Of a stretch of 64,000 nt of DNA, positions 34,603-46,700 are shown in pieces (the first letter of the stretch is position 1; each line of letters begins with the position of its first letter). The position numbers were made by a program, and so were the translations under genes. Location of the stretch: the NCBI GenBank assembly GCA_020055645.1, contig CM034549.1, forward strand, positions 12,290,430 through 12,354,429. The letters run 5' to 3'. This DNA comes from Tomocerus qinae. Taxonomy: Eukaryota; Arthropoda; Collembola; Entomobryomorpha; Tomoceridae. The notes below the pieces were generated by a model. That model did no database searches and had not been told where the DNA came from. It worked only from the letters and a program-made list of their open reading frames with translations.

Positions 34603-37600
34603 ATCATTAAGAAAAATTAAGATGATTATAATTATCTCGGTCAGTAATTAATTCTTTTTTAAAAAATAGTCTACATTATTCTTTAAATCCTTCGAATTTC
34701 TCAAACAATCATTTTTGGCTACTTTTGTAATTGAAAGGGTCAAAATAGTTGACCAACTTACGTATTGTGTGTAAATCTGTATTGGGTGACGATTTGAAGA
34801 TGAAAGGGCCACGGCCTGATGATAACACAGCTGTCGAATCAATCCTAATCGACTCAATATTAAAGATACATGAATCGAAAGGGTCAACTATTAGAATCAG
34901 CTATGCCAACATCTTGCCTAACCCTCTCTCTTCCTTGAACCCGTATTTCAGCTTTGAGGTATCCAGTGATAAGTATCAACTTCTTTGAGATGGACTAGTG
35001 TACACGGAACTGTGTGAGTGAGTGTTTAGTTTATACGCACTATTAAAATGATGTATCAGATTTCAATCAAAGTTTCTTAAAAGAGATTTAGAAATAGAAA
35101 CAGTGAATTCTTTGAGAGATGTGTGAGTATAAATGTATAGAAGCCAAAGGTAGGTAGCCAATGCAGAGTATGACTGTCTAATCTTATTTACCAGCATAAT
35201 TTTAGGGTTTGGTTTCTCTGCATTTCATTTTGTTGGGTTTGTTTGCACTTCTCGTCTTGTGTAGGCCAAGCCAAAGTCAAACGAATCCCAACTAGCCATC
35301 ATCGTCAGTCTAGAGATAGTCAACTTAAGTCTCGTCTCAAGATTTTCTCATCTCAAAACTAATAAACGTAGGTTTAACATATACAAGCGTATAGATAAAG
35401 TGAATGCTAACAATAAGCTTTTAATACACAAGAAGAAGATCAAATAAAGAGGAAGAAGTTTTCTTCGTTTGTATAAGGGAATTTCAAAGGTCATCTAATC
35501 CCCATGCTAATGCTTTAATATATACCTTTCAATGCTAAACTTAAGGTGGGCTTTCTTTACACTCTATATTATGGTCATATGTTATAAAATCGACCAATAA
35601 TTGACTATAGTAGAATACAGCTCTTAAAAAGGCTAACTACCACTTTACAATAAGCACGAGCAGTGCTATATAAGTGTATGGGCTTTTATTGTCAATATCC
35701 TGCATGGTCTTATTTATAGAGGTATAGCATAGCAAACAATACTTTGTAATTTAACGATGACGAAGTGTTATGTTAAATGTGTGATATTTTCTATATTTGT
35801 GTGTTAATGCTTATACAGCGACTGAGTGTTGCTGCATGATAAGATGTGAAATATTGTGAATGCATGAGTTGCCTTTGTTTACTGTGGAGGATGTTTTATT
35901 TGTAGTCTACACAGGCTTAAGGCAAAACTAAAACTCACTCAAATCTACCTTGTTTCTCATCTTACACTTCAGAAACGGTCGGACTATTTACAATTACAAT
36001 ATTTCCACCTATTCTCAATAGACAGAAAATGCTAGTGGATTTTACATTATATCACTCTATAGGGACTCTATACAGTTGCACCTATTAACTCATCATGATA
36101 TACAAGGATAGTTGTCAACAAAAGTAGTTAAACATTGGAAATAGTGAATATCATTGTTTGTATTGGGTCTGACTGTAAAGAGTCGAGGAATCGAATACTT
36201 AAGCAAGTTGAATCACGTTGAATGAGTAATATTACGGTAATCATGGCTATGAAGACATTGTCTGGGTACAATAAAGCTGCATTACATGGTATTCAACTCC
36301 AGTAGTAATGACCATGATCAATTTGATCACAATGTTGTGCTGTCTGACAAAAGTATGTAATTCGATGTAATCCAAACTACTGTGAAATAACTAAGATCGA
36401 ATACAAAATAAATATAATCGATGCAATATCCAATTTTCTGATCATTGGATTCGATTTTACTATTATATATGGACAGATGTTACAACTCAAGTAGTATCTG
36501 CAATCTATTGAACATTGAATATTGCATGTTTTCGCTGCATGAGCATGGCTACTATGTGTATAATCCGAAAAGCAGTTTTGGTTGGGATTGCTGTTTTTTG
36601 TAATGGATTATAAAAAATAGTTTATAACGCATGCTAATTTGATTAGGTTGTTGTTTTCTTTAGCATTTCCAAAAATAGCTTATTTGTACCAAGAACCACA
36701 CACACTACAATAAATCCATGATTAGTGTCAATATTGACTTTCCTTACCAGTACCACTTAAAATGATAGTAGTTACCGTTTAGTTAGTGTGCTGGTTGACT
36801 AAAAATACGTTTATACCTATGTACGTGTACGCTAATGTATCTAAATGCTAAATACATATAATGTAAAGCTAAACAGCACATATTACCAATAAATGCCAAT
36901 TCTTTGCACAGTACTTTAAATGTAAAAATCTTTGGTGCGGATTACATACCAATATATCTTTACTACTACATAAACGTACTGTTGACCGTTGTATGTATCT
37001 CCGTATCGTTTTGTAATTGATCTTCATGCCGGTACCGTTTTGTAATGACTAGACTACCAGTACTGATTTTGCTTTACATTTCAACACGCTTAGGCATCAA
37101 AAATTGATCTACTAAATAGTCAACGGTCTATTGATGAAATTCCTATGCGCAGTGGCTAGAAATTTACTTATTTCAACATGTTTCTAGCACATTGTGCTAG
37201 GTCTGCAGCTAGTACTAAATAGAAGTCAAATAATAGCATTCAGTACTTTTAATGTCAATTTCCTACTTAATGAAACTTTATGGCTAGAGTAGAGTAGTAT
37301 CTGTTAATTTAATCCGAAACGCTTGAATGTTCCTACACGGCTTTGGACATCTCTGATCAAAAAATGTTGAGTTTTGTACATTTTACATTAAAATTAACGT
37401 ATTTATCAATTAATTAGGCTTTTCAGAAAACTGGCATATCTGCCCAATTACGATATTGTTCCTCCAATTACTCAGTCATCATCAAGGGAGTACCGAATAC
37501 ACCAGAACACGTGACAAGAATTTTTTAATGCATTAAAATACATTTTATTAAAATTTGAGAAAATATCTAGAGTATTTTGAGTAATTTTGGGAGAGGATCC

Positions 37601-37813
37601 CCTAAAAATAAATGTCCTTGGATGATGTACAACAATAACAATGCAATATCAATGGATCTGATACGAGATGGTCTTATCTTTTTTCCACAAACTACACAGT
37701 TTACTGGATGCGTAGGAGAAGACGTTTTACAAAATAGAGGATTAGAAATATGTAAAACTAAAACTCTAAGAGAATTGTTAAGTTAGGTACAATGTTTTCA
37801 TACTTTCTATCAT
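34603..37813. other. non-coding stretch between two MITE-like elements
   Basis: About 3.2 kb of AT-rich sequence. Open frames at 34749-34988 and 37577-37786 (the latter from a TTG) are short and unrecognised. No repeat array or RNA gene is apparent. Confidence 0.45.
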
Positions 37814-38231
37814 TAGTAGTAATCAAAAGTAAAATCGAATCGGATTTGATTTAGATTCAGATTGAAGAAAATGGATCAAATCCAACGTAGCTTTTGAGTG
37901 CACAGATTAAAATAATTTGACAACTATGACGATTCAATAACAAAAGTAATGATATTTTACAGCTTAGCCAAGGTGAGTAAAATTGTCATGGTAATTGTCC
38001 CCATAACAATTTCACTCACCTTGAGCTTAGCTAAAAAAGTGTGGTTGTCCCCATAACAACCTGCGATTTTCCAACCAAAATCTTTCTAATCCGAATCTAA
38101 ATCGTCCCAGGAGACGATTCAAAAAATTCCGATGAGAACGATACGATTTTCTTGTTCGCGCATGAGCAGACGCAGTTTTGATGCAAAAAAGTAAATCAAA
38201 TCGGATTCGATTCTACTTTTGATTACTACTA
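37814..38231. mobile_element. mariner/Tc1-type MITE with 38-bp inverted repeats and TA flanks
   Basis: The left inverted repeat (37816-37853, starting GTAGTAATCAAAAGTA) matches the reverse complement of 38192-38229 over 38 bp with two mismatches. TA dinucleotides lie directly outside both ends (37814-37815 and 38230-38231), as expected for a TA target-site duplication. The 418-bp element has no coding capacity. An internal hairpin at 37961-38032 has arms AGCTTAGCC-AAGGTGAGT and its complement. A second GTCCCCATAACAA word follows at about 38048. These features fit a non-autonomous Tc1/mariner-like MITE. Confidence 0.82.
37961..38032. repeat. internal hairpin of the TA-flanked MITE
   Basis: About 30 bp on each side (AGCTTAGCCAAGGTGAGT at the left arm, CACTCACCTTGAGCTTAGCT at the right) are near-perfect reverse complements around a short loop containing GTAATTGTCC. 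The element thus has nested inverted repeats. Transcribed, it could fold into a small-RNA-like hairpin. Confidence 0.7.
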
Positions 38232-38404
38232 TTGTAATCTGAACAGTACTGATGCAGATATATTCTATGTATAAATCCCCGCTTTGAGCAGATTTTGAGC
38301 AGATTTTGGTGAGTATTTGGGCAGAGGTTTGTAAGGGTATTGGCCACTTAAAAAAATAGTATTATTGGAATAATTTCATTAGCATATTATGCAAGAGTCT
38401 GGAT

Positions 38405-38536
38405 CAGGGTCACCCGGCCCCCCCCCCCGAAATCGAAGAAAAGAAAGGAATTTTTGCCTTAAAACCCAAAAATTTTTCATTTTTCAATTATTATTTGTCG
38501 GGCCCCTCCCGAAATTTTTTTCTGGCTGCGGCCCTG
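38405..38536. mobile_element. hAT-like MITE, 132 bp, with a perfect 8-bp target-site duplication
   Basis: The element starts CAGGG (38405) and ends CCCTG (38536), typical hAT termini. It is flanked on both sides by the identical octamer GTCTGGAT (38397-38404 and 38537-38544), the 8-bp duplication hAT transposases make. Subterminal parts are GC-rich and partly complementary (GGCCCC run plus CGAAAT on the left; CGGGCCCCTCCCGAAAT on the right). An 11-base C run lies at 38418-38428. It has no coding capacity and must have been mobilised in trans. Confidence 0.85.
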
Positions 38537-38544
38537 GTCTGGAT

Positions 38545-38894
38545 TATATTCCCCTCCTTCCCCTCTGATATCTGAAATCCCAGTCGGATAAATCTTCAGG
38601 AAAATTTAAAAAAAAAATGCTGGTACAATTTCACAGTAGCTGTATTAGTTCCTACGTTACTATTATAATATACAAATAAACAAAATCACAGGATACGGAC
38701 AATTTGTTCAAATGAAAATTCAAAAAGGGTGCTTTTCTCTCGCATTGTTACTAATAAATTATATTGTCGACAGTTATTTGAATTGGTTTTGGTCAGGTGT
38801 AATAGGTATTGTCATTTTTTATTTCGTATTGATATTTTGTTAGGTATTCAGCAGATCCTCCGATTGCTGCGTACTGCTTAGTCACATTGCGAAA
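38545..38894. other. presumed promoter and 5' UTR of the b561-domain gene
   Basis: 350 bp between the hAT-like MITE and the start codon at 38895. The hAT-like insertion therefore lies close upstream of the transcription unit. No core-promoter element can be named with confidence. Confidence 0.4.
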
Positions 38895-41889
38895 ATGAAA
38901 AACATGGTAAGAGCAACGCTACAGTTGTTGCTACTTGCCATTGTTATGCTGAAGCTATACTATTGCCAGGATGCGGACAAAGACGCCAAGGCTATTGAAG
39001 AATTCCTGAAAAAATTTTATAGTGCTCGACCATTCCCTTTGTGCCTTAATCGGACTAAACTGCCTGACAGTGGTTTGAAACCTGTGGAGGCGATTACATT
39101 TTTGCATCAGGCTGTAAACTTTACGGATTTCAAAATAAATCGAAAGAGTCGTGATAACAAAACAAACATAACGACAGTGTCAATCAACGAACCCATACAG
39201 AGAATGCCTTATGTAAGTTCTGTGAATAGTTACTACCATAAATGTATTGATATGTGCGCCATATTTTAAGAGAAATCGTCGTATAATTTACAAGTGGACA
39301 ACTTTATTGAATTTATTTATAGAAATCGATTAAGCTGGATAGAATAACAGTTCCAGTTCTCAAGGCATATAATTTGAGACAATGGATGCATATCACAATT
39401 AACTTTGCTGGTACGATCTTACCGGCTTCGGGTTCGAAATCAAGAATAGATTTTTTGATCATGCAGCCAGTTGGAAGCCCACTAGGACTTCCTTTCGGCG
39501 AATTTCGAAAAGGTAAAATTTAGTTAGTAATGAATCAATTTTTATTCAAAATACGTGACACCTCCAAATTCGTTTACAATCCCCATTACTCCCATAATTG
39601 CTGAATTTCCACAATAATAAATGTTCTAATACGTCGCTTTTGAAGGAACCTGAATCGTTTCCACAATTTTTTTGCATTCCTCTACGCACAAATTGGATAA
39701 TTATTATTTATAATTGTTTGCACGCAGATGTAAATTGCCTGGATGATGACAAAGTAGTTGGAGTTCCAAAGAACGTGTACTTTGTTCCTTGCAGTTACAG
39801 ACCGAGATCAGCAATTCGGGTGTGATATTTATTTTCAATACTTTAAAGTTTTAGTTAGCAATTAATGAAACCACTTGCACTGGTACTGTTGTAAGTCACA
39901 ATGTTAACATTTCTTTCATGCAGCATCCTCATGTCTATGTCGCCTACGATCCCAACGGATTTACACAACTCCATGTCAATTTCAACTACATTAACTCAAT
40001 ATGCCAGGAAATGATCGCTATGCAATTTCTGTAAGTAACTCTAACATTACAAACATATACTTAAAACAAGACCACACTAAACGATGAGGAATTGGGAACT
40101 GTCTTCATGGTTTATGAATACTCCCAATTATCCCAAATGCCTTTTAAACGCCGTTTCTGTTTCATTACTTAAAAATAATATTTTAATGATATCATGATTT
40201 ATTATTGTGATGCAAATTGGTATTTTGGCTACAGGATCCTGTACCATGTGAGAGGTACGAAGCCTGTTTTCAAAACAGCAATGACCCCTGTAATTTTACT
40301 TGAGAAAAGAGATAGCAACGATGGTATCCCTTATCCGTATTATACCGGGTGGGAAATGAAGGATGTGAGGTGTCACGGGTTAAATCCCAATACAAAATAT
40401 CCTGAAGAGAAAGCAGAGCCAATTCCAGCAAAAGTTGACACTTGCATCTATAAAGTAGTGTACAATGACGAATTTGATAAGTGTATAGCTGAAGGCACCG
40501 GCGCCGAAGCTGATCCATCAGATAGAACATGTCCACCAGGTCCATTTTATTGTCAAGAAACGTTGGCGGTTGCAGCTAAGAAAAACAAATTTGTCGACGT
40601 ACCGGGTATAGTCATCGCCCCGACTGTTGAAGAGTATATAAAACAGCTGAGTAAGTCATGGGCCTCTTGTCCATTCATGGACCAAGGAGGAGTGACCGGA
40701 CGAGAAGACTGTTACGGACCAGGTCGCCTCTATCTAACTGAAATATGTTTTAGGAGGGAACACGAGTATATTGACAGCGACAGAATACGTTTCACTCTGG
40801 ACAGGGTAAAGTTTCCCTTTCTCTATTTTACAAAAATATTATTTGCATGATTTTACTGCAAGTATGTGTGCTCTATATGCACGGAATTTGTCGCAGTGTT
40901 TTTGGAGTGTTAGAAGCGTGAAAATTATTCCATGGATAAATAATAAAATAAAATCATCCCCTTGAATTATTTAAATTTAACTTCATAAATGCAAACTGTA
41001 ATCATTCTATTTATTATTAAACAATAGATCGGCCGTAACGAACATGGTCTCTACATGATGCATTGTTTATTCTTTCAAACTCTGAGTACTTACTACTCTC
41101 GATTCTTTAAGGAAGCAGGGAAGAAGGGAGTTATAGGCATTCGGTTTTGGTTGTGGGTAAATTGATGTAATTAATTGTTTATTTATTTCTACGATTTTTT
41201 TCTGGGATATCTATTAAAAATAACTTTTGTATCTTCAGGCCCACTTTTTATTGACGTTTCTTTCGAGTCTGTTTATGTGGCTGGGTGTTGCAAAACCAAA
41301 AGGCTCCGAATTCACTTCGCATGGAGTTATTGGTGTTTTGGCACTTTTAATGTATCATGCGAACATAGTTATAGGATTTATTCGTCCAATAAAGGAAGTA
41401 ACGAGGATGAAGCTGATCATTACTCATACTGTATTAGGATATGTTTCCCAATTACTTATTAGTAAGTGACAATTCTTTGTTTCCATAAAAATGGGTGCTG
41501 AAACATATTATACAAACATATAATTGGACAATTGAAGAAAGGATATAGACATTACCGATATAATATTTTTACTTTCAGCAATTGCTGGGCTGATAACATC
41601 GAGCTGTCTTTCGACTAAATTGTTCGTCATTTTTTCACAAATAATTATGGTCGGTATCTACCTAGCGGTAACCTATGCTCCACTTTTGATGGGCGAAAAA
41701 ATAGTTCAACTCAGAAAACTCATGCCAGTTCCAGAAACTTTGGAGATCATTTCTTTCAAAAAAGTTATGATTTTCTTTGCTGTGCTACCGTGGCCAATAT
41801 TTCTAGGAATGCTCATTTCAGCAGTGTTTAATTATAGAAGTTATGCTATATCAACTGATCCTGATCCTCACGCAGAATGTCGAATTTGA
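38895..41889 (+). CDS. FRRS1-like cytochrome b561-domain membrane protein with unplaced Cys-rich ectodomain (646 aa)
   Basis: Eight exons: 38895-39212, 39323-39512, 39728-39819, 39924-40030, 40235-40805, 41028-41156, 41239-41461 and 41579-41889 (1941 nt, one frame). A hydrophobic signal peptide (LQLLLLAIVMLKLYYC) precedes about 400 extracellular residues with scattered cysteines and N-glycosylation sequons (NRT, NFT, NKT, NIT). Six hydrophobic helices form the C-terminal part (about 430-640). They carry histidines at spacings expected for the two b-hemes of CYBDOM/FRRS1-type b561 domains: H432 (HGLYM), H471, H497 (HGVIG) and H532 (HTVLGY), with an RP motif at 518-519. By family, it should move electrons across a membrane, for example to ferric iron or dopamine-like donors. 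The ectodomain does not look like a standard DOMON or reeler domain to me. The substrate is unknown. Confidence 0.75.
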
Positions 41890-43725
41890 ATTGCTTATCG
41901 TAATTAGGATTTGTGCTGGAATGTTCGCTGTATAAATACGGTATATTTTACCAAACTATTTGATAGCTAGATAGAATAGATAATATGAATGTAAAGTAAA
42001 TTACTTCGTTAAATATAGCAGAATGTTGTTTAAACTCTCAAATAGGTTCAAAGGGTTTTCTTTATTATGTTCACATTAGCAATCAAACCAAGCTAAAGTT
42101 AGTGACTTAAAAACAATTATACATGTACAGCAAACGGACATATTCACGGACATAAATTAATTACACATTATACAAATACAAGATAGAGGGCAACATTACT
42201 AATGATTCATTAGCATAGCACAATTAGCCCGAAGTTAGGTCTAAGTACGTCAAAATGGTTATTTTTGAACATTTTCAATACATGTTAATGCAAGCCCCAT
42301 TAGTGACAATGAAAATAATCCTCTTTTTATTTAACCTACCAAAGCAGATTCAATTTTAAATGTTATTAACATCCAAATCCAAGCATAAAATACAAAGTGG
42401 TGTATCAGTAATTTTCACTGGTAAATGGAACTTGAACATTCTAAAGCCGCAAGACTGGACTGAAAGCTTTACGTGATCAAATGAATTACGTATAATTTTA
42501 TTTCAGGTAACATCCTTTCTAGTTTTCTATGGGAGGTACACACAGTATGCATTTGATTGATTTTTCTTGTATATAATCCATTCAAAATCGGTTTTCATTA
42601 TTAATATCTAGTCTTCTATATTATATGTACTTTTGTAGATTGGAATTTTACATTTTCTGTTAGCTAAAATCACGTCATTATTATATGTACTCCTAAAGTT
42701 ACAAGTAAATCAGATTTATTTTTATACGACAATGTGTATAGTAGTATATAAAGGAAACGTTCAGCACCTGAAGCCATACCTGCCAAGTAAATGATACATT
42801 ATAAAATTAAACAGACACTCTCCTTTCTACTTTTGTCGACAGATTTCCAAAAGTAAATTATATATTATTTGTGTATAAATAAGTACCTAGAAAAATTAAT
42901 TACATGAACTCAAAAAATATCTAATGCTTTACTACATTATTCTTTTCATCTTTCGAATTATCCAACAAGTAGATAATGTCAATCGACATCATTGCTGTCC
43001 TCCAATAGCAAAGATAGGCACTCTATTCATGTTGTCACTACTTTATGACAATTAACTGTAATACATTTACATATTATACTGTACATATCCCTGACTATAC
43101 TTACTTTTAGCATTTGTCGTGACTAAGAATATTAATATTACAATTACTTCATATTGGAGTTAATAGGATGTACAATATATTACGACACAAAATGTATGTC
43201 CACTCAGTATTAAATACGAGTTTAGATCCTACCAATTACTTTATGATAGAAAAAAGCCTCTAATTGTCTTGACCCTTTTAAAAGACATCACTTATTGCGT
43301 ATAAGTGTTAAGAGTGTACTGTACACGGTACATAAATAACTGTTTTGGTTTTAAGTTTCAACTGCAGATTGTATAACTGATATGTGTACAAAATGTAGAA
43401 GAATAATTACAGTTAGACTGAGAGCTGTGTGCAATTGAGTTACTCACCAGTACATTATAGAACTATGGGTATCCCTATTTGACCTTAGGTATATCTACAT
43501 CAATTATTTTGTTTCTTTAACTCTTGCTAAAGCAGGTCTACGAATATCAGCATTTTTTACAATATGAAAACAAGTTAAAAATGGAAGTTATAGTAAATAG
43601 ATAACCTAAGATTTTCTGTACTGGGTACCGGCAAAAAAATAAGTCCAGCGATACTAGACTTGCGTAGAAAAAGAAATACCATTGTAAGCGTGTGAAACAA
43701 CTTTGTTTAAAAAATAAAACTGGAA
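41890..43725. other. convergent 3' interval between the b561-domain gene and TBC1D9
   Basis: About 1.8 kb between two facing stop codons, expected to be 3' UTR of both genes. It is AT-rich, with no open frames of note and no recognisable repeat. Confidence 0.5.
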
Positions 43726-46700
43726 TTACTCCGGAGAGGACGATAAGCTTGTTTGTCTGTAGAGTCTTTTAGTCTTGTAGCGGTCTATTAAACTACTAAG
43801 GTCCAATTTGTCTTCGAAAAATTTAACAAGAGGGTCTTCTGTTACGATTGAGGCTAAGAATTGTTCAAACGTCACTTGCCATCCTTCAGGGGCTGATAAA
43901 TCCACCTGAAATTGAACATTTTATTTAAATATTTTATTAAAAAAACCAGTAGATATTTTCACATCTACAATTTACGATAAAATAATATTTACCTTGGGAG
44001 AGGTCGCATCTCCGGTATTTTGTGTATTCATATCGATTCCTTGCAATGGAAGGGGCTTAACTTTTGTTGGACTTCCCACAATCTTCATAGACGGACTCGC
44101 AGATATACCACCTTTGGAAGCATTATGTTGGATACATGGAACAGATGCGCTTTCTTTCATTGGGCTAATGCTAGAAGGTCTGGAGACAAACGGTTGATCA
44201 TGGAATTTGCTAACATCCCCCAATTTTATGAGAAGAGTTCCTACGCTCACAATTGAATGGTATGCATTTTGTTCATCTTTGTGGTGAACAAAGACATCAT
44301 AGAAGGACTTCCACATAGCAATGAAATGTGCTTGATCCATTGTCGGAACACTCCCTCCATTTTCAGAAACAACTGCATCTCTCAATTTTGCAAGACTTTC
44401 TGCAAGAACCAAGTTAAAATATATTTGTATTAACTACTTACTTACTGCAACTGAGCTGTGTCATATTGATTATCTTACCGGATTGTTTATTTGTGCTAGA
44501 TCGACTACAGGATCGAGAAGGAGACGATTGATTAGTATCGAGATTTTCTGTATTCACTGCTACACTATCAATACTCGAGAAAAATTCTGATGCTTCTGTT
44601 GCCATTTCTGCTGTACTGTCATCAGCTGCTTAAATAATCATTTAGTTAATCATACTGCCTAATTTCAATGCAATTTTTTGGAATTTTTTAACTTACGAGT
44701 AGTAGCATCAGTATCCAATAATGGAGGTAAATGTAGGGCGAACATTAGTTTAAGCCTTCGTGTAATTTCCGCCTTACCAGTCAAATACAGTACGAGAACT
44801 AGTTCATTGAACGTTAAGTACCCATCACAATCTCCGTCGAAAAGCTATAGAAAGAATAAACACCAATATTATATTTGCCTTCAAATATTTCAATTCGATT
44901 TTTATCAATTCACTAATGTACAATGTAAATAAATATTTTTAGGCACCTTAAACATTCTTCCTACTAATGCAAACAAATGTGGGTTTCCATTACTGCCCCA
45001 AGGACTGAATGCCATAAAAGCATTCCGAAACTGATCAATATCCAGAAGTTGATATTGTTGAGCACCTTGATACTCTTCAGAAGAAGAAATAGCAGCTTGC
45101 GATCCACAAGCCACCTGCCACAAATGATCTCCCCTGACGAGTAAAAACAATTCTTGTAATTCTTTCGTCTGAAAGGAATGTTTGCAGGAAACGCTTCTCA
45201 AGACATTTCTCATTGCGACGTCTTCCAGAGTTTGGACAACTTTAAGCCGATGCTTTAACCTCATTCTGTCTATATCCAAAGATGTGACAACTGTCCCGAA
45301 TTTTCTGTATGATTCGTATACTAGAGTAGAAATAGCAACACTCTTTTTGTGACTTTTTTCCATCCTACTTTTAGGTCCGATAGGCATTCCTGGTGGAACT
45401 GTGTTAATTGTCAAAGGAGGACTTGGGGATTTGCTCAAATCCTCTCCGATATCAATCAACTCTTCTTTAACAAGATAAATACCATTGAGGTAATCTGTAA
45501 GAAGTTGCATGGCTTCTCCTTCGTCCTTACATTTCAGAATGGCTTCTTCATTAGATTCCAAAATTGTTAGTGCAACTTGAAAGGCTACTTTAGCTCCTTC
45601 GTAGAAAAAGCAGTCGATAATAAAAACAGCACAATCGTAAGACATTACGCTAAGAAACAAGGTGAGAAACCATGAGAGGCAAATCATGCCAATCATTCCA
45701 AGTTTATTTAAATGGGCATGAAGCTTAGGTACGTTCTTTTCCAAAAGTTCATCCATAACAGCCTGATCCACCAGAGCGCCTACAACACGACGATTATAGT
45801 AATCAGGTAGTAGTCTTTCACAGATTGCCACCAGGAGCCAAAATGCTTCTTCTTCGCTGCAGTAAAGCAGAAGAACGGAAGCCACCATATTCATAGCTTG
45901 ACAGTAGCCTATATGTGGATTTCTATGGGCATAAGCGCAGAGGACTCGTCGCAATGCGTCTAATCCAGCTTCATCGTGAAATGCTGGATGTTCTGGTAAG
46001 GAGCGATGCAAATCTCGTTCAATTTCTTCGTTTGATTGACATTTCTTAGCTAAAGCTTGATCCACCAAGTAGGAGTAATGACCCATGTTTGTTATCATGT
46101 CATTTTGCGCTCCTGAATATACAAGCCAAACTTCTGCGCGCATTTTATCTGGTATTCCCCGTACGACAAGATGTGCTGTTTCCACAGTTCGATACATCGA
46201 TATTCCCCTACCATAATCTTCAAAATGTTTTAACCACAGGGCTTCCTTCCCTGTTTCGCTTTCTAATACCACTCCATGAACAGGCAGAGGAAAGAGTTCC
46301 ATTAAAGGCTGATTCAATATCCCATCACCTGCAAAAATAATTAAACATTGACCTTTAGCTTAATGGAGAATTACTTTATGTACAAAAGGCAAGCATCTGT
46401 GCAAATATTAGCAATATAGTGAAACCATATCCAAATAATTGTCATTGACACTCAGTGCAGGAACAGGAAAATCAAATTACAATGAGTCATGAACTTCTAT
46501 AATTTCGCAAGCTGACAGAATACATAGCATACCAGCCGGTAATAAATAATGGATCGTACATGACGTAAACAAACAATAATACGTTTCAAACTACAATAAA
46601 GACAGTACAAATGCACCAATTCATGTGTTCGGTAGAAAATGTTCTCTTTTAGGTACAACAACCAATAAATATTTATGACACGATAGCAAAGCGTTGCTGC

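Noticed and set aside
34749..34988. 79-codon + strand open frame beginning MTNLRIVCK
   Set aside because: Composition looks less random, but there is no family resemblance and no supporting flanking signals; an overlapping minus-strand frame is equally long.
37577..37786. 70-codon + strand open frame (MSNFGRGSPKNKCPW...)
   Set aside because: Its only start is TTG, it adjoins a MITE, and no known protein is recognised.
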